A stretch of 64,000 bases of DNA. Origin: Apis mellifera (taxonomy: Eukaryota; Arthropoda; Insecta; Hymenoptera; Apidae). The position numbers and the translations under genes were made by a program. Below are positions 1 through 11,500 of the stretch, piece by piece. The stretch is taken from assembly GCF_003254395.2 (NCBI RefSeq), contig NC_037643.1, positions 16,109,463 through 16,173,462 on the forward strand, written 5' to 3'. Below the pieces are notes generated by a model. It was not told the origin of the DNA and made no database searches. It worked only from the letters and a program-made list of their open reading frames with translations. The first letter of the stretch is position 1. Every line of letters starts with the position of its first letter.

Positions 1-46
1 CACCCACATATCCAGCACCGATGCCGCAAATTTTTCTGATAGTCAT
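1..46 (-). CDS. sgl: UDP-glucose 6-dehydrogenase, first coding exon (partial, runs off left edge)
   Basis: On the minus strand an ATG at 46-44 opens a frame of 15 codons plus one base to the window edge. It reads MTIRKICGIGAGYVG. This matches the extreme N terminus of UDP-glucose 6-dehydrogenase, whose Rossmann NAD-binding motif GxGxxG follows a short KIC stretch (here G-I-G-A-G-Y-V-G). The enzyme oxidises UDP-glucose to UDP-glucuronate with two NAD+ in the cytosol, supplying glycosaminoglycan synthesis; in flies the gene is sugarless. Only the N-terminal beta strand and glycine loop are visible; the catalytic cysteine lies outside the window. A CpG-rich stretch at about 860-1200 could be its leader exon and promoter (inference). 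The family call rests on 15 residues, but they are very characteristic. Confidence 0.8.
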   Translation of the reverse strand, partial: MTIRKICGIGAGYVG

Positions 47-1620
47 ATTTGGTACCTATCAATCACGCAACTATTGATCGTTATCTTTTTAGAGAAAAAA
101 ATTTCTTCTTTCATAAGTATAATTACATTGAACATCTATGGATATATTTTGTAAAATTTTTAAAAAATGATTTCGAGAAAATTGTAACGTAAGTGATTAT
201 GTGTAATAAAACTTGCAAATAATTTTACAGATATCCGACATGTAGATCTTCTAAATTGAGAATCATATTGATAGTTAATCTAATTGAATAAATCGAAATT
301 AACTAAAAAAATATTTCTTTCATTTTACACTGCTTTTTTGTATTTAATTGTATTAAAAATGTAACATGAAAAATTAGATATAAGGAAATAAATATACAGA
401 TAAATATAAAACACTTTATTACTGTTTTACTGATATATGAATTTAATCAAATTATAAAGGTCTCAAAAATTATATAATAATGTATTAAGTAAAATTATTT
501 TAAACATTTAATTCATTAATTTTTTAATTGTTTAATATATTATATTGTAAATCATTATATTCATATATATATCACTAGTAATTCCAATAAGAAATATTTT
601 CTAATGATTCTACTATTAATAATTTGTAATTAATGTAAATTTAAAATAAATAAAAAGCAAAAGATCAAGAAAGAATATATTTATCACGTTTTTGTCAGTA
701 ACCATTAACGAAATGCTACATTATGATTTCGAAGCACTAATGATTTACTAGCTTTAAAACGATAGAATAAATGAATTTAGCTTGCAATAAGATTTAAAAT
801 AATATAAATTAATTTTATTTAATTTATTATTATTATTACCTGTAGCTACTGCTTCTAAATTTATGTCGAAATAGAAAACGAGCGGCTTCCCAGAATCGAC
901 AGTAGGACGGAAGAAAATATTACGATAAGTCGAAAATCACTATTCATTCAGTTCACGTACTGTCACGAACACATTAATAAACAAATGTTTTTTAGATTCC
1001 AAATATCAACGTTCATGACAGATACGTTTTATAAACGAATCGTCGACACATTAGGAACACTGACATAGCCGCTACGCGTTCTTTACAGAAAATACTCTCA
1101 ACTGGAGACGCATAGGTCGCACGCGCGGTCTCTGTCGTTACATTCTCGTTGCTAATGAATTCACGCATGCGTGTTTCGACGTTTTCAACTTTCTACTGCA
1201 TCTTTCAAATTCATAAAACTATTGAGATAAGCAAAACGTTTTTACTTTAAATAAAACACAACTTTCTTTTCATACATAAAATTTATGTTATTTTAATAAT
1301 AATACGTAACATAAATCCATACATTGCATCTATTTATTGACAATATATTAATATATTTCTAATTAATTTAATAAATTTAATAATTATTCATATTATATTT
1401 TCTGTTTGATAAATAAAATAATGATTTATATAATACTTTAAATTGTAAAGCAAATTCTAAAAATATAAAGTGAATTTCTTTTTAGAAAAATATTTGTAAG
1501 TTATTTAAAATAATATTTTAATTATTTTAGAAATAAATATTGAGATATATTTAGAAAATTCAAAAATAATCATTATGTTTCCTCTCTATATAAATTAGTA
1601 TATCAAGATATTATTTGTTA
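47..1620. other. Intergenic region between UGDH (-) and RpL7A (+), with a CpG-rich patch
   Basis: Mostly AT-rich sequence with no credible open frame. The exception is about 860-1200, which is clearly richer in CG dinucleotides (for example around 1070-1140). This is the pattern seen at promoters and leader exons in this window. It would suit a minus-strand UGDH promoter with an untranslated first exon, because the sequence directly upstream of the UGDH ATG shows no promoter features. No repeats of note. Confidence 0.4.
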
Positions 1621-1768
1621 AATGGCATTGTGGTGGCGCTGATGATGGCGCTGCTATATGATTCTTTCTTTACGTTCTTGGCGGTCGTACTTTGCGTTGT
1701 GCTAAGCGAAGTACAAACTTTTATATCCTTTGTGATATAAAGGATCCGTTAAATTTTTTATTAAAACG
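1621..1768 (+). promoter_or_regulatory. RpL7A: RpL7A promoter and 5' UTR region
   Basis: This GC-richer stretch directly precedes the RpL7A ATG. It contains two GGCGCTG cores (about 1634-1655) and a pyrimidine run (TTCTTTCTTT, about 1662-1671) suited to the 5'-terminal oligopyrimidine start of ribosomal protein mRNAs. It also has a small inverted repeat: ATCCTTT at 1725-1731 pairs with AAAGGAT at 1739-1745 across a 7-nt loop. A TOP-type start implies growth-linked translational control through TOR; the exact start site is inferred. Confidence 0.45.
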
Positions 1769-3517
1769 ATGGTTCAAAAAAAGGTAAATTTAATAAATTG
1801 TTAGATAAAAATAATATTTCCAATGATAATGATTTATTATTCTGAATTTTGATGGTTAGAATTCAGCATGTCTTGGATATGCGCTATTATTATAAATATG
1901 TTTCTCTTTCGTACATTTTATCATATTAGCTATTTATTTAGTTTATTATTCAATACGATTATTTATTGACATAAATATATGAATTTTTTATATATGTGAT
2001 TTTGTTGATACATATTTTCATAGTAAAATTAACCATAATGTTTTGTATTGTGTTACTTTGTGTTTATGAAGATAATGTGTATTAGTATTTAGTAAATAAA
2101 AAATATTAATATATATATTTTTATAATAATTTTAGCCGAAGAAGAAAGTTGGAAAGAAAGTGGCAGCTGCACCACTTGCAGTTAAGAAGGTTGAACCTAA
2201 AAAACAAACCAATCCTTTATTTGAGAAACGTACTCGTAATTTCGGTATTGGTAAGTAAAAAAAAATAGATAGTTTAGATATATAATTTATTTATTACGTA
2301 GTATTAACTTATATTATTTGTAATAATTTATTACTTAGGACAGGATATTCAACCTGCACGTGATCTTAGTCGCTTTGTGAAATGGCCCAAATACATTCGT
2401 ATTCAAAGACAAAGGGCAGTATTACAGAAAAGGTTAAAAGTCCCACCTCCAATCAATCAATTCACACAAACATTAGATAAACAAACAGGTATATTTATCT
2501 TATATTTGTTATGTAAATAAACAAAAAATTTGGGAAAATCTGATAATTTAAATTCATCTATTTCATGTTATAGCAACACAATTATTTAAAATGTTAGAAA
2601 AGTACAGACCTGAATCTGCTGCTATGAAAAAAATGAGACTAAAAGCTAGAGCTGAACAAAAAGTTGCAAAGAAAGAAGATACACCAACAAAAAAACCTAA
2701 TGTATTACGTAGTGGAACAAATACAGTAACTACACTTGTTGAACAAAAGAAAGCTCAACTTGTAGTAATTGCTCATGATGTTGATCCAATCGAGGTATAT
2801 ATTTTTTTTCAAAATATTATAAATTCAATATTTTATTGTACAATTACAATGATGCTTGAATTTCTTCGTCTGAAAATAAATTTAATATAAATTTTATTTA
2901 AAAGATGAAATACTTTTCTGAGTAAAATGGTTCTATTTGTAAAATACGTATCATTGTATTGTTCTTATTCATTGATACATTATTTTTTATTTCAGATTGT
3001 TTTATTTTTGCCAGCTCTTTGTCGTAAAATGGGTGTACCTTATTGCATTATAAAAGGTAAATCACGATTGGGACGTCTTGTTAGGCGTAAAACTTGTACT
3101 GCTGTAGCTTTAGTACAGGTAAAATTTTTTTTATATTATTTATATTATTTTTATATAATTTTTTTAAGTTATTTCTATAAAAATAATAATTCAAAACATG
3201 ATGAATTTAAAAAGAGCCAATCCAATGATAATATTAGTGATATAACTAAACAATATGTTACTGATATAATTTTATTAGTCCTATTAAATTTTAAATTAGA
3301 TTTACTTTTAGTAATACATTGTTTTTTATTTTAGGTGGATTCTGGCGATAGAGCAAACTTTGCAAAACTTGTTGAGGCTATTAAGACAAACTTCAATGAT
3401 AGATACGATGAAATCCGACGTCATTGGGGTGGTGGTCTCTTAGGCAGCAAATCTGCTGCTAGAATAGCAAAGTTGGAAAAAGCTAAAGCAAAGGAACTTG
3501 CACAGAAACAGGGTTAA
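1769..3517 (+). CDS. RpL7A: 60S ribosomal protein L7a (eL8)
   Basis: Six coding exons join in frame: 1769-1783, 2136-2250, 2339-2488, 2574-2794, 2996-3118 and 3335-3517 (TAA). They give 268 aa, the usual length for eL8. The basic N-terminal tail carries PKKKVGKKV. The central L7Ae-type RNA-binding fold shows NTVTTLVEQKKAQLVVIAHD followed by LPALCRKMGVPYCIIKGKSR, and the C terminus includes HWGGGLLGSKSAARIAK. eL8 is a structural protein of the large ribosomal subunit that binds a kink-turn in 28S rRNA. The first exon encodes only MVQKK, a typical arrangement for insect ribosomal protein genes. All introns are GT/AG and phases match. Introns 4 and 5 carry C/D snoRNA-like sequences. The gene lies tail-to-tail with VPS53. 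Identification is essentially certain. Confidence 0.97.
2844..2925 (+). ncRNA. Candidate box C/D snoRNA in RpL7A intron 4
   Basis: Inside the 201-nt intron 2795-2995 I see an ordered set of C/D elements: a C-like box ATGATGC (2849-2855, one mismatch to RTGATGA), CTGA (2870-2873, D'), a C'-like AGATGAA (2903-2909) and CTGA (2918-2921, D). A terminal stem TTAC (2844-2847) / GTAA (2922-2925) closes it. The spacing of about 73 nt between the outer boxes is normal for the class. Guides would be the bases before each CTGA (about 2856-2869 and 2908-2917). I could not match either to an rRNA site from memory. Introns of ribosomal protein genes, including vertebrate RPL7A, commonly host such RNAs. No expression evidence. 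Confidence 0.4.
3185..3278 (+). ncRNA. Candidate box C/D snoRNA in RpL7A intron 5, with possible 28S rRNA guide
   Basis: The 216-nt intron 3119-3334 contains a perfect box C ATGATGA (3198-3204) and a box D CTGA (3261-3264) 67 nt apart, the typical distance. Between them AGAGCCAATCC (3213-3223) precedes an imperfect D' (ATGA, 3225-3228). A C'-like GTGATAT lies near 3237-3243. The 11-nt element is the reverse complement of GGATTGGCTCT, a motif I remember as conserved in eukaryotic large-subunit rRNA. The external arms TAATAA (3185-3190) and TTATTA (about 3272-3277) could pair, but the stem directly next to the boxes is weak. Host gene, box spacing and guide all point to a 2'-O-methylation guide RNA; this is unconfirmed. 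Confidence 0.5.
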
Positions 3518-3556
3518 CATCTACCTGTTTATTGAATACTATTTACTATGTATAAT

Positions 3557-3567
3557 AATAAAATAAA
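3557..3567 (+). terminator. RpL7A: RpL7A polyadenylation signal
   Basis: Two overlapping AATAAA hexamers lie 40-50 nt after the RpL7A stop, followed by a T/G-rich stretch (about 3578-3600) suited to the downstream element. A minus-strand AATAAA (TTTATT at 3702-3707) serves as a likely signal for the convergent VPS53, so the two 3' ends sit about 100-150 bp apart. Confidence 0.6.
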
Positions 3568-3809
3568 AAACCGAGGTTTTTGTTGTTTTATATGTTTTAT
3601 ACAAGACCTTTGATTAATTTAGAAAATTTGGAGAATAAAAATTATTAATACAAAATAATATTAAAAAATTAAATTATTAATGAATTTTATACAAAAACAA
3701 TTTTATTGAAACAAAGTAAGAGAATTATGCAATTTTAATATTTATATAGTTACAATTATATTTAATTTGAATATGTACATTACAATATAAGTTTTACTAT
3801 AAAACATAT

Positions 3810-6800
3810 TCATATTCTTTTTTTTATTAACTTTTCCAATCTTTTTATTCGTCCGGCTTCATGTTCTGGGCTATCTTGAATGATATGACTCCTAATATCA
3901 TGAGAAACGTCTGTATTCTCAGGTTGCTTAAATTGTTCTAATAGTAAAACTTGTTCTGTTTTTTTCAGACCCTATGAATTATTAGAAATTTAATATAAAT
4001 GATAAAATCTTAATTTTAAATAAATTTTAATAATAGAAACATATAAAAAAATATTAAATACCTTCATATCCAATATCTTTTGAAATTCTGGTGCTTGTAA
4101 ATCTGGTAGACGTATTCTACATTGTTTTACAAAGTCTTTTGGAGATTCTATTGGAGACATTACAATTTTAAGAATCATTTCAGCACTTGCCATGCCTTTC
4201 ACTACTACCTATTTTTTATAAAGGATAATATAAAGATATAATTTTTCAAAAGTTATATATTAATATATTATATAATAATATATTAATTTTAAATGAAAAT
4301 TATTAATTCAAAATATCATGAATAAAAATTAATTAACAAATTCTTTAATTATAGAAAATTACTTTAGTATATGTAGCAGGTGCTTTTCTTTGAACTTGAT
4401 AACCTGTTGATGGAAGATCTAAGAGAGCAGTTTTTAACATGTGTACATCTAGCAACAATTGTTCGGCACCTACGGTATTTAATGGTTTACACTTATACAA
4501 TTGTTGTACTAATTTTATTATGAATGAACTGCAAAAAAAAAAGTTTTTTCATTAATTTTTATAATAATATGAAATAAATTCATATTTTACTTTATTCCTT
4601 ACCTTGCAAATTTTACACAGAGTTGAGTAAAATATTTTCTACATGAGGATAATCTATCTCTGATAGTAGGTATCGTTTGTCGAAGATGTGCCACAATAGT
4701 ATTAACATAATTACTTTGATCACCAACAACTTCTATGGCACCCCACTGAACCTAAAAATTATGAATACAAATGAATAAAATTACTTGAAATAATTAAAAA
4801 CATTAAATATAACAAATAAATGAATAAATACCTTTGTCATTGCAGTTAATGCAGATTCACATGCAGATTCTAAATCTTGAACAAGTAATTGTATACAATT
4901 TGATATAACACTATAAATAAAAATAATTACGAATATTATTAAAAACTTAAATATCAAGTATTTATAAAAAAATTTTTATAATACATACTTATGAAAAATA
5001 TCTTGTTCTTGAGACAGATTAATTTTTTCTGCATAACATTTATCTGTTTTTTCTCGTAGTTTTTCTTCCAATTGTTGTGTTGTTTCTAAGCAATATTCAG
5101 CAGTTGTTAATATACTGAAATATAAATTTATATAATTTATTATATTAATTAAGATATTTCTAATTAGCAAACCTTTACCAGCATATACGCGATTGTTCTT
5201 CTTTACTAAATCTAGTGCTTTCACCTTCCTTTAGAAAACTTTGGAAATTCTGTATAAAACCTGATGTTGAAAGATCTCGAAAATCACGTATACTACTCAT
5301 ACTGGTAGCAATTCCCGCACTACCCCCAATTCTGTAAGAAATGTTAATTGTGAAAAATTATAAATTTAATTAGTAGACTCATAAAAGTATCTATTCTACT
5401 TACTTAGGTAAATTATTTTGCAATATTTTAAGAGCATATTCACGTAAATATTTTTGAAAAGTTTCCGCTAAACTTAACATAATTGAACCTGTACTAAGTT
5501 GTGTACATTGTAACATACATTTTTTATAAAATACAAACAGATCTGCACACGAGGATAACACACTACTAGGACCCTCAATACCATCACTATCTTTAGCACC
5601 AGGTGGTTGTGTTTTAGAATCTGATACAAATTTATCCATTAGATCTGCCAGATTACGATCTAAGCTTTCTATATAAATATTTAAATATGGTTCAAAACAT
5701 CTTCCTATGAGATTTAAAAATGATGATGGTTTTGGTTTCTCATTTTGTACCTGTTTTATAATATAAAAGTTTAGTACAAAATAATTTAAAATATAAAATA
5801 TTTTTATAATATAATATATATGCATTCTATAAATTATACTTGTTCATTTTGTTCAAATGGATTGCCTGGAACTTTATTATCAGTCATGTCTGTAGTATTT
5901 TTTTTATTTCCTACATCCAAATTTTCTAAAGTAATACCACTAAATCTTTTTGCTAATAATGATTCAAAATTACTAGTCCTTTGAATTGCATAAAGTAATA
6001 GTTTGACATCTATTTCAGCACGTCTCTTATGCATTAATTTTGTAAGATCTTCTCTTGTAACATGACAAAATTGCACAGCAATTCGTTCAGATATTTCCCA
6101 ATCTTGAGGAAAAATTGCACCAAATTTTGATTCAAAATCAAATAAATGTTTCTTTATCCAAGCATAGCGTCGATCTATTTTATCCAACCATGCAAAATCT
6201 TGATTTTCATCAAAGAGATGTGCATATTCTTGTAATTGAATACCTACGAACCAGGTAAGGAGATCTTTCCTTATAAAAAAAATATGAGTTATTATATTTA
6301 TATTTAAACATCACAAATAATTAAATTTCTAATAAACATACTTGACTTTAGGATCCAAAACAGACAACACTAAACAACCTTCTGTAAGTTGATTAAAATA
6401 TTTTGGATTTTGACCAGAAAATGCTTGTTTAAAATCTGCTGTAATTTGTTGAGCCAACTCAACATGTATTTGACGTACCTTTAAATTAAAAAAAAGATAT
6501 ATTAATAAAAAAGAGATATTTTACTGTTATAAAAATTTAAATATTACATACTTCGTCAGACAATTGTTTTACTTGAGGTATATCCATGTAACTATTAAAA
6601 TGTTGCATCACTTCCATCACTGCTTGTAATGGTAAAACAATTTCACCATATTGTTTCTTTTGTGTTAATACTCTATAATAAAATTATAATAACATATAAG
6701 TACATTAAATTATATTTATATAAACTATATTAAATTAAATTAAATATATTTTTGTTAATAAAAATTATAATACATTACTTTAAAGTATCTACACCTTCCA

Positions 6801-7452
6801 CAAGCATATGTAAGTGATTCAATGCTGTTATTGAGGCAGTGAGATTTCTTTTAGCAAAGTCTAATTGTTTAATATCCCTTGTTATTTCTTTGACAACTTC
6901 TTCAGATTGTTCTGCTTTATCTTTAATATCTTTGATATGCACAAATAATTGTTTTATTACTTTCTGTGCATCTTCTAATGCTGCTCTTCCATCTTGACCT
7001 ACATTTGTTTGTCCACGTACTACAGAACGAATTTCTTTGTCTATATTGCGTATTTTTAATTCCATATTATTTACTACATCATCTATATTCGATAGAGACT
7101 GTTCTGTTGGGAACAATGAATTTATATAATCTACTACATTAAAATTTGGTTGGTCCAATGGATCCGTACTAGGCAAAACCTAAGAATTAAAAGGTATAAA
7201 AATTATTTATTTAATTCAAAGAAAAATCGCTAAAATTATTTACAATTATTTACACAAAATAAAAGAAAATGAATTGTAATGTTTAATAAAATAAGAAAAC
7301 ATTAACTACTTGTTAATGATGAATGACAATTATTAAATATTTTGACAGTTTGTTATTAATCTAACCTGTTCAATGACATTTTGTACATTTGGTGGAAATG
7401 TATAAATAGTTGAATTTAAATCTTCTAATTCATCATCTTCGTGTCCTTCCAT
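3810..7452 (-). CDS. Vps53: Vacuolar protein sorting-associated protein 53 (GARP/EARP subunit)
   Basis: Thirteen exons join in phase on the minus strand: 7452-7366, 7179-6779, 6672-6552, 6478-6342, 6269-5840, 5750-5404, 5331-5179, 5114-4989, 4910-4832, 4751-4603, 4528-4363, 4208-4062 and 3971-3810 (TGA). The total is 834 aa, close to the family length of about 830. Diagnostic stretches include VDYINSLFPTEQSL, VVRGQTNVGQDGRAALEDAQ and EITRDIKQLD in the N-terminal coiled-coil half, then WLDKIDRRYAWIKKHL, RIAVQFCHVTRE, TTAEYCLETTQQLEEKL and FQKILDMK toward the C terminus. VPS53 is a rod-like tether subunit with VPS51, VPS52 and VPS54. It captures endosome-derived vesicles at the trans-Golgi network. 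The exon 7/8 junction gives cysteine where I recall serine in the human protein; this looks like normal divergence. The gene appears intact. Confidence 0.96.
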
Positions 7453-8390
7453 TTTTTTGTTTATATATTAATTTCAATTATACAACTAATAAATATTTCA
7501 TTCTAAATGTATTTGCATAAGCATATGACATATAAAATGTTTACGTGAACACTTCAAACCTACAACGTGAAAAAAAACTTTTATGCTGTACTTGTTGCGT
7601 ATTTAGGTACATTTTTTTCACTGTGCGATGCAACGTATTAATTATTTTTGTCATAGAAATAAGCAATGATGACTCATCCGATATATCTTATATGTATGTT
7701 AATGAATATCATTGTAGATGAATCTACTATCTGATATATTGTGTACGAATATAATTTATATTTAATATATTATAATTTGTAATAATAATAGAATATATAT
7801 ATAATGATATTTTTTTCTTATAATATAAAACAAAAAATAAATTCTTAATAACATAAAAAAATGAATTAATTTATTTTAAAAATTAATTACAGTACTTTCT
7901 TTATTAATATGAATTTTCATAATTTATTTATTAATATATCAAAATTTATTTCATTAAAATATTATAAAATCATAATGCAGTGTTTTAATCTTATTTATAA
8001 AATAATAAAATATTAATATTAATATTTATAAATATTATTATATTATATATTAATAATTATTCTTCGAATTAAATTTTTTACTCTATAAATATAAAATATA
8101 AAATATTAAAAAAAATATATAAGTTATAAATATATAAGTTATCTAATAATATAAACTTCTTCTTAAATGCAGTTTTAAATCAATGCAAATAGTTTAATTA
8201 AAATTCGCCGCTTTATATCATAAAGATATCAAGATACGTTATTCATTTCAGTTTCTGTCACTTATTGCTTATTTCATGCTATTCATTAATAAATCCGATA
8301 TCGAAGATCACTCGATAAGCAAAAAGACAGTGAGTCTCCGCTCTATATTTTATATTCTATGGGAGTTGGTCGAACGATCGAAAAGCTTGG
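7453..8390. other. Intergenic region between divergent VPS53 (-) and the beat-like gene (+)
   Basis: About 0.9 kb separates the divergent starts. The VPS53-proximal part (7453-7700) should hold its leader and promoter, but I see no TATA box in a good position. 7740-8200 is almost pure A/T with no structure I can interpret. Composition becomes mixed again from about 8210, leading into the beat-like promoter. Confidence 0.4.
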
Positions 8391-8533
8391 TCAGTTGTAG
8401 CGCCGACTCGGTTGGAAGTTGTGTAGTTTAAAGGCACACCACTGTACAAAATAGACGCACGTTTTTTCGTATTAAGTAACGTAGAATCAGTAACAATTTT
8501 GCGTAGAAATAACGCGAGAAAATTCATATCACA
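8391..8533 (+). promoter_or_regulatory. Putative core promoter and 5' UTR of the beat-like gene
   Basis: TCAGTT at 8391-8396 is an exact insect initiator motif. A TATA-rich stretch (about 8345-8360) lies 33-48 bp upstream, and the following 140 bp up to the ATG at 8534 is CpG-rich, as expected of a leader here. The start site is inferred from motif position only. Confidence 0.4.
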
Positions 8534-11500
8534 ATGCCGCGCCAATCAACATATTGGGGAAAATTTGTATTCGTATATATTTTACATTTATTTTCATGTA
8601 AGTTGTACGCAATCGTAAACACCCACCCGGCCAGTTCATTCTGTTCTCGAATAGTGAAAATTACCGATAGTTTTTACATCGAAATATTACATGTCATAAT
8701 AATTAATGATGAAGCATAAAGAAGCATTCAAACGTAGAAATTAAATTCGATTATTCGAAGTTAAATTTTAATAAATTCGTCTGATCGTTTTCATTCTTAG
8801 AAACATCTTGCATAAAATGTTTTATGTTTCAGAATTTGAATGAAATTTTTTTTAACGGTTAGTGTTACATTAAGAATATGAAAAAGAAACAAGTAATATA
8901 GCAAAATATATATTAATATACATGATATTATTTAATATATTTTTTGTATTAAGTTTAAGCAATACAAATGTACTATTAGAATAAGTAAAAGAATAATCAG
9001 AAAGAAATTTAGCAATCACGTTTAGTCAATTTTATTTAAAATAGATTGCTATTAGATAATTATTTATTATTAAGTGCAAGACTTGAACGAATTACAAAGT
9101 ATATGAACGTGTTTACATTTTTCGCGGTTTTTTTAAAACTTCTCGCATATATTATACGTATTAAATTATATCATTTTCATTTATGACACGTATAAGATGT
9201 AACTTAAATTTTATTACATCTCATAACTGGAAATCGCTTGACATTTATCTAATCTTCCAATTATATTTAGCGATATAAATAATGACAATTATGAATCAAA
9301 AATAATTTAGCATATATTCCATTTTATTTAATCATTTTTATTCATAATAATTATAATTTATTTCTAAATTTTTAATTTTTCTTCTTCAATATTGATAAAA
9401 ATTCACTTACAATTTCTTTTTTATTTATTTTTTTTTAAATTTGACAATCTTATACCATATTATTGAAAAAAATATTATACAAACTCATTAGCATTCTCTC
9501 TCTCTCATTTCTCAATTATCGCGTAAAATTAGAATTTTCAAAGTCGAAGCTGCGTAAAACGCGTTTTTCGTTCCTGCCATTTATTCGTTTTTTTTTTCTT
9601 CTCTTTCGTTTCACAAAGGCGTTTCGAAAGGACCTCTCGTGCGGTGAACGTTATATTCGGAAACGCGAACTGAAAAACCGATTTAAATTTCAAGCATACG
9701 CGACATCGACGGTGCACAAAGCAAAAAATGATTCCATTTTGACGACTGTGATTGGTTTCGCCGTTCGTATATGCTGCTTTTGAAACGTCTTAAAAGCCCC
9801 AGGAATATTCTGCGCGCGTGTTAGTAACACGCGCTTCCAGTGATCGATACAGTAACACCTCCCAGCAACAGGGTACTGCCACAAGTAGTTATAGCCGACT
9901 AAAACCTCTCCATTCTTCCGTACCGTTTCATTAGACTGTTTCGTGTATTTTTGACTCCATCTTTGTGCTTCTCGCTCCGTTCACGGAGTCTTGCCTACTG
10001 TAATACGTGTAATATCGGTTTTCGGGATCTAGATCGAGTAAATGGCCGGTAATCGAATTAATGAGATGATAATTGACACGGATACGTGAACCTTATTCCT
10101 TATACGACGACCTAAATTTCTCGAAGGAAGGAACGCGAGATTAATAGACACTTCCCTTCTGGCATGCTAAATTGTATCGATCATCCGGTTATTAATTGTT
10201 GCCCGATGATACGGCTAATTGTTGCTCGACACATTAACATCGACGGTTCGCGATAACGTGTAAATTCGATCGTACAGCCGGTTTCATTAATTATGGGCGA
10301 AAATTTATCGACCGAGTATATAGTTATACCGATCGTGGATACGATATACTTTGTTAAATTTATTCTCGAAGTTTTTATATATCGTTAAATCCTCGCTTCA
10401 ATAATTTTCCTCGTGACTGTTTAATGTTTAATATGTCCGAAACGTGTAAAATATCATGTAATTTGTATTCATTAATTTAACTTACGATTTGGAATTAAAT
10501 TTGGTACAGCCTGTTGTGTTTAATGCTTAATTCGTATCACGAATAATATTCGGTATTATTAACCAAGGAATTAAAATTGTTAATCTTTATTAATTTTCAC
10601 TTCTACTACACAAATTTCGAAATTATTGAAATGTTTTTTCTACAATTATACTTTTTTTAGATTTTATAAATATTTTTCTATTTTTAACTTCATTTACACT
10701 TTCGTCACGCGTAGAAGAATAATAATTTCGAAATCGCATGGGATAGAATTTGAATCGAACGAATAATTTTAGAACTAATTTTCCGAATTTTCGAGAAATT
10801 AGTCGATAGTTACTAGAAATTCGTTCTTGAAAAATCTCACAATTTTACGAGTTAAAGGATAACTTTTCGAATTACGAGTTCGATCGAATTTGTTGTTATC
10901 GATCGTTCCTAACCTAACTTAATCGAATCTAACCTAATAATTTTAAATCACCGATACTCTTCGAAAAACGATTGTATCTCCATTTTTATTTCCATCGACT
11001 AGTGCATAAAACTTTGCCAAAAGCTTCTCAACTAATTTAATTTCCTCTTTCGTTTCCTATTTTTATATCCTCTTTCCTATTATTCGACGAGGCGTGATCT
11101 CGGCCGTCTAAATATTTCCCCATTACGATAATGGCGGCCAATTTTCACGGGACGTACGTGTAACGTGTATTTTATTAATTATAATTTTAATAAACGTATA
11201 AAGCGACAAGATTCGTTTAATCAGACTCGCGATGCTTTAAAGTTTCACGTCATTGACCGAGTTGACTGGATTTCCGCAGTTTGTGTCGTTCCACAAATTA
11301 ATTAATGATTTTGTTTTCGATGTAGCCGTTTCGTCGTCGAATCGTAACGAGGCAAGTTTAGTTTATTTCCGTTCATTATATCCATACTCCTTCTACCTTT
11401 GACCATGCACAATAGAGATAGATTTCAGAATTAAATTAATTCGTCATTTGCGCTCGTATTATCATTCGAAAAAAAATTTCTTTCTCGATGGATTCGACGT

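Noticed and set aside
1819..1860. ATGATAA...CTGA...TTGATGG pattern in RpL7A intron 1
   Set aside because: It looks like the start of a C/D snoRNA, but no box D follows at a suitable distance.
9463..9783. 106-codon frame in beat intron 1
   Set aside because: Low-complexity F/S/R-rich translation with no motif or splice context; an intronic chance frame.
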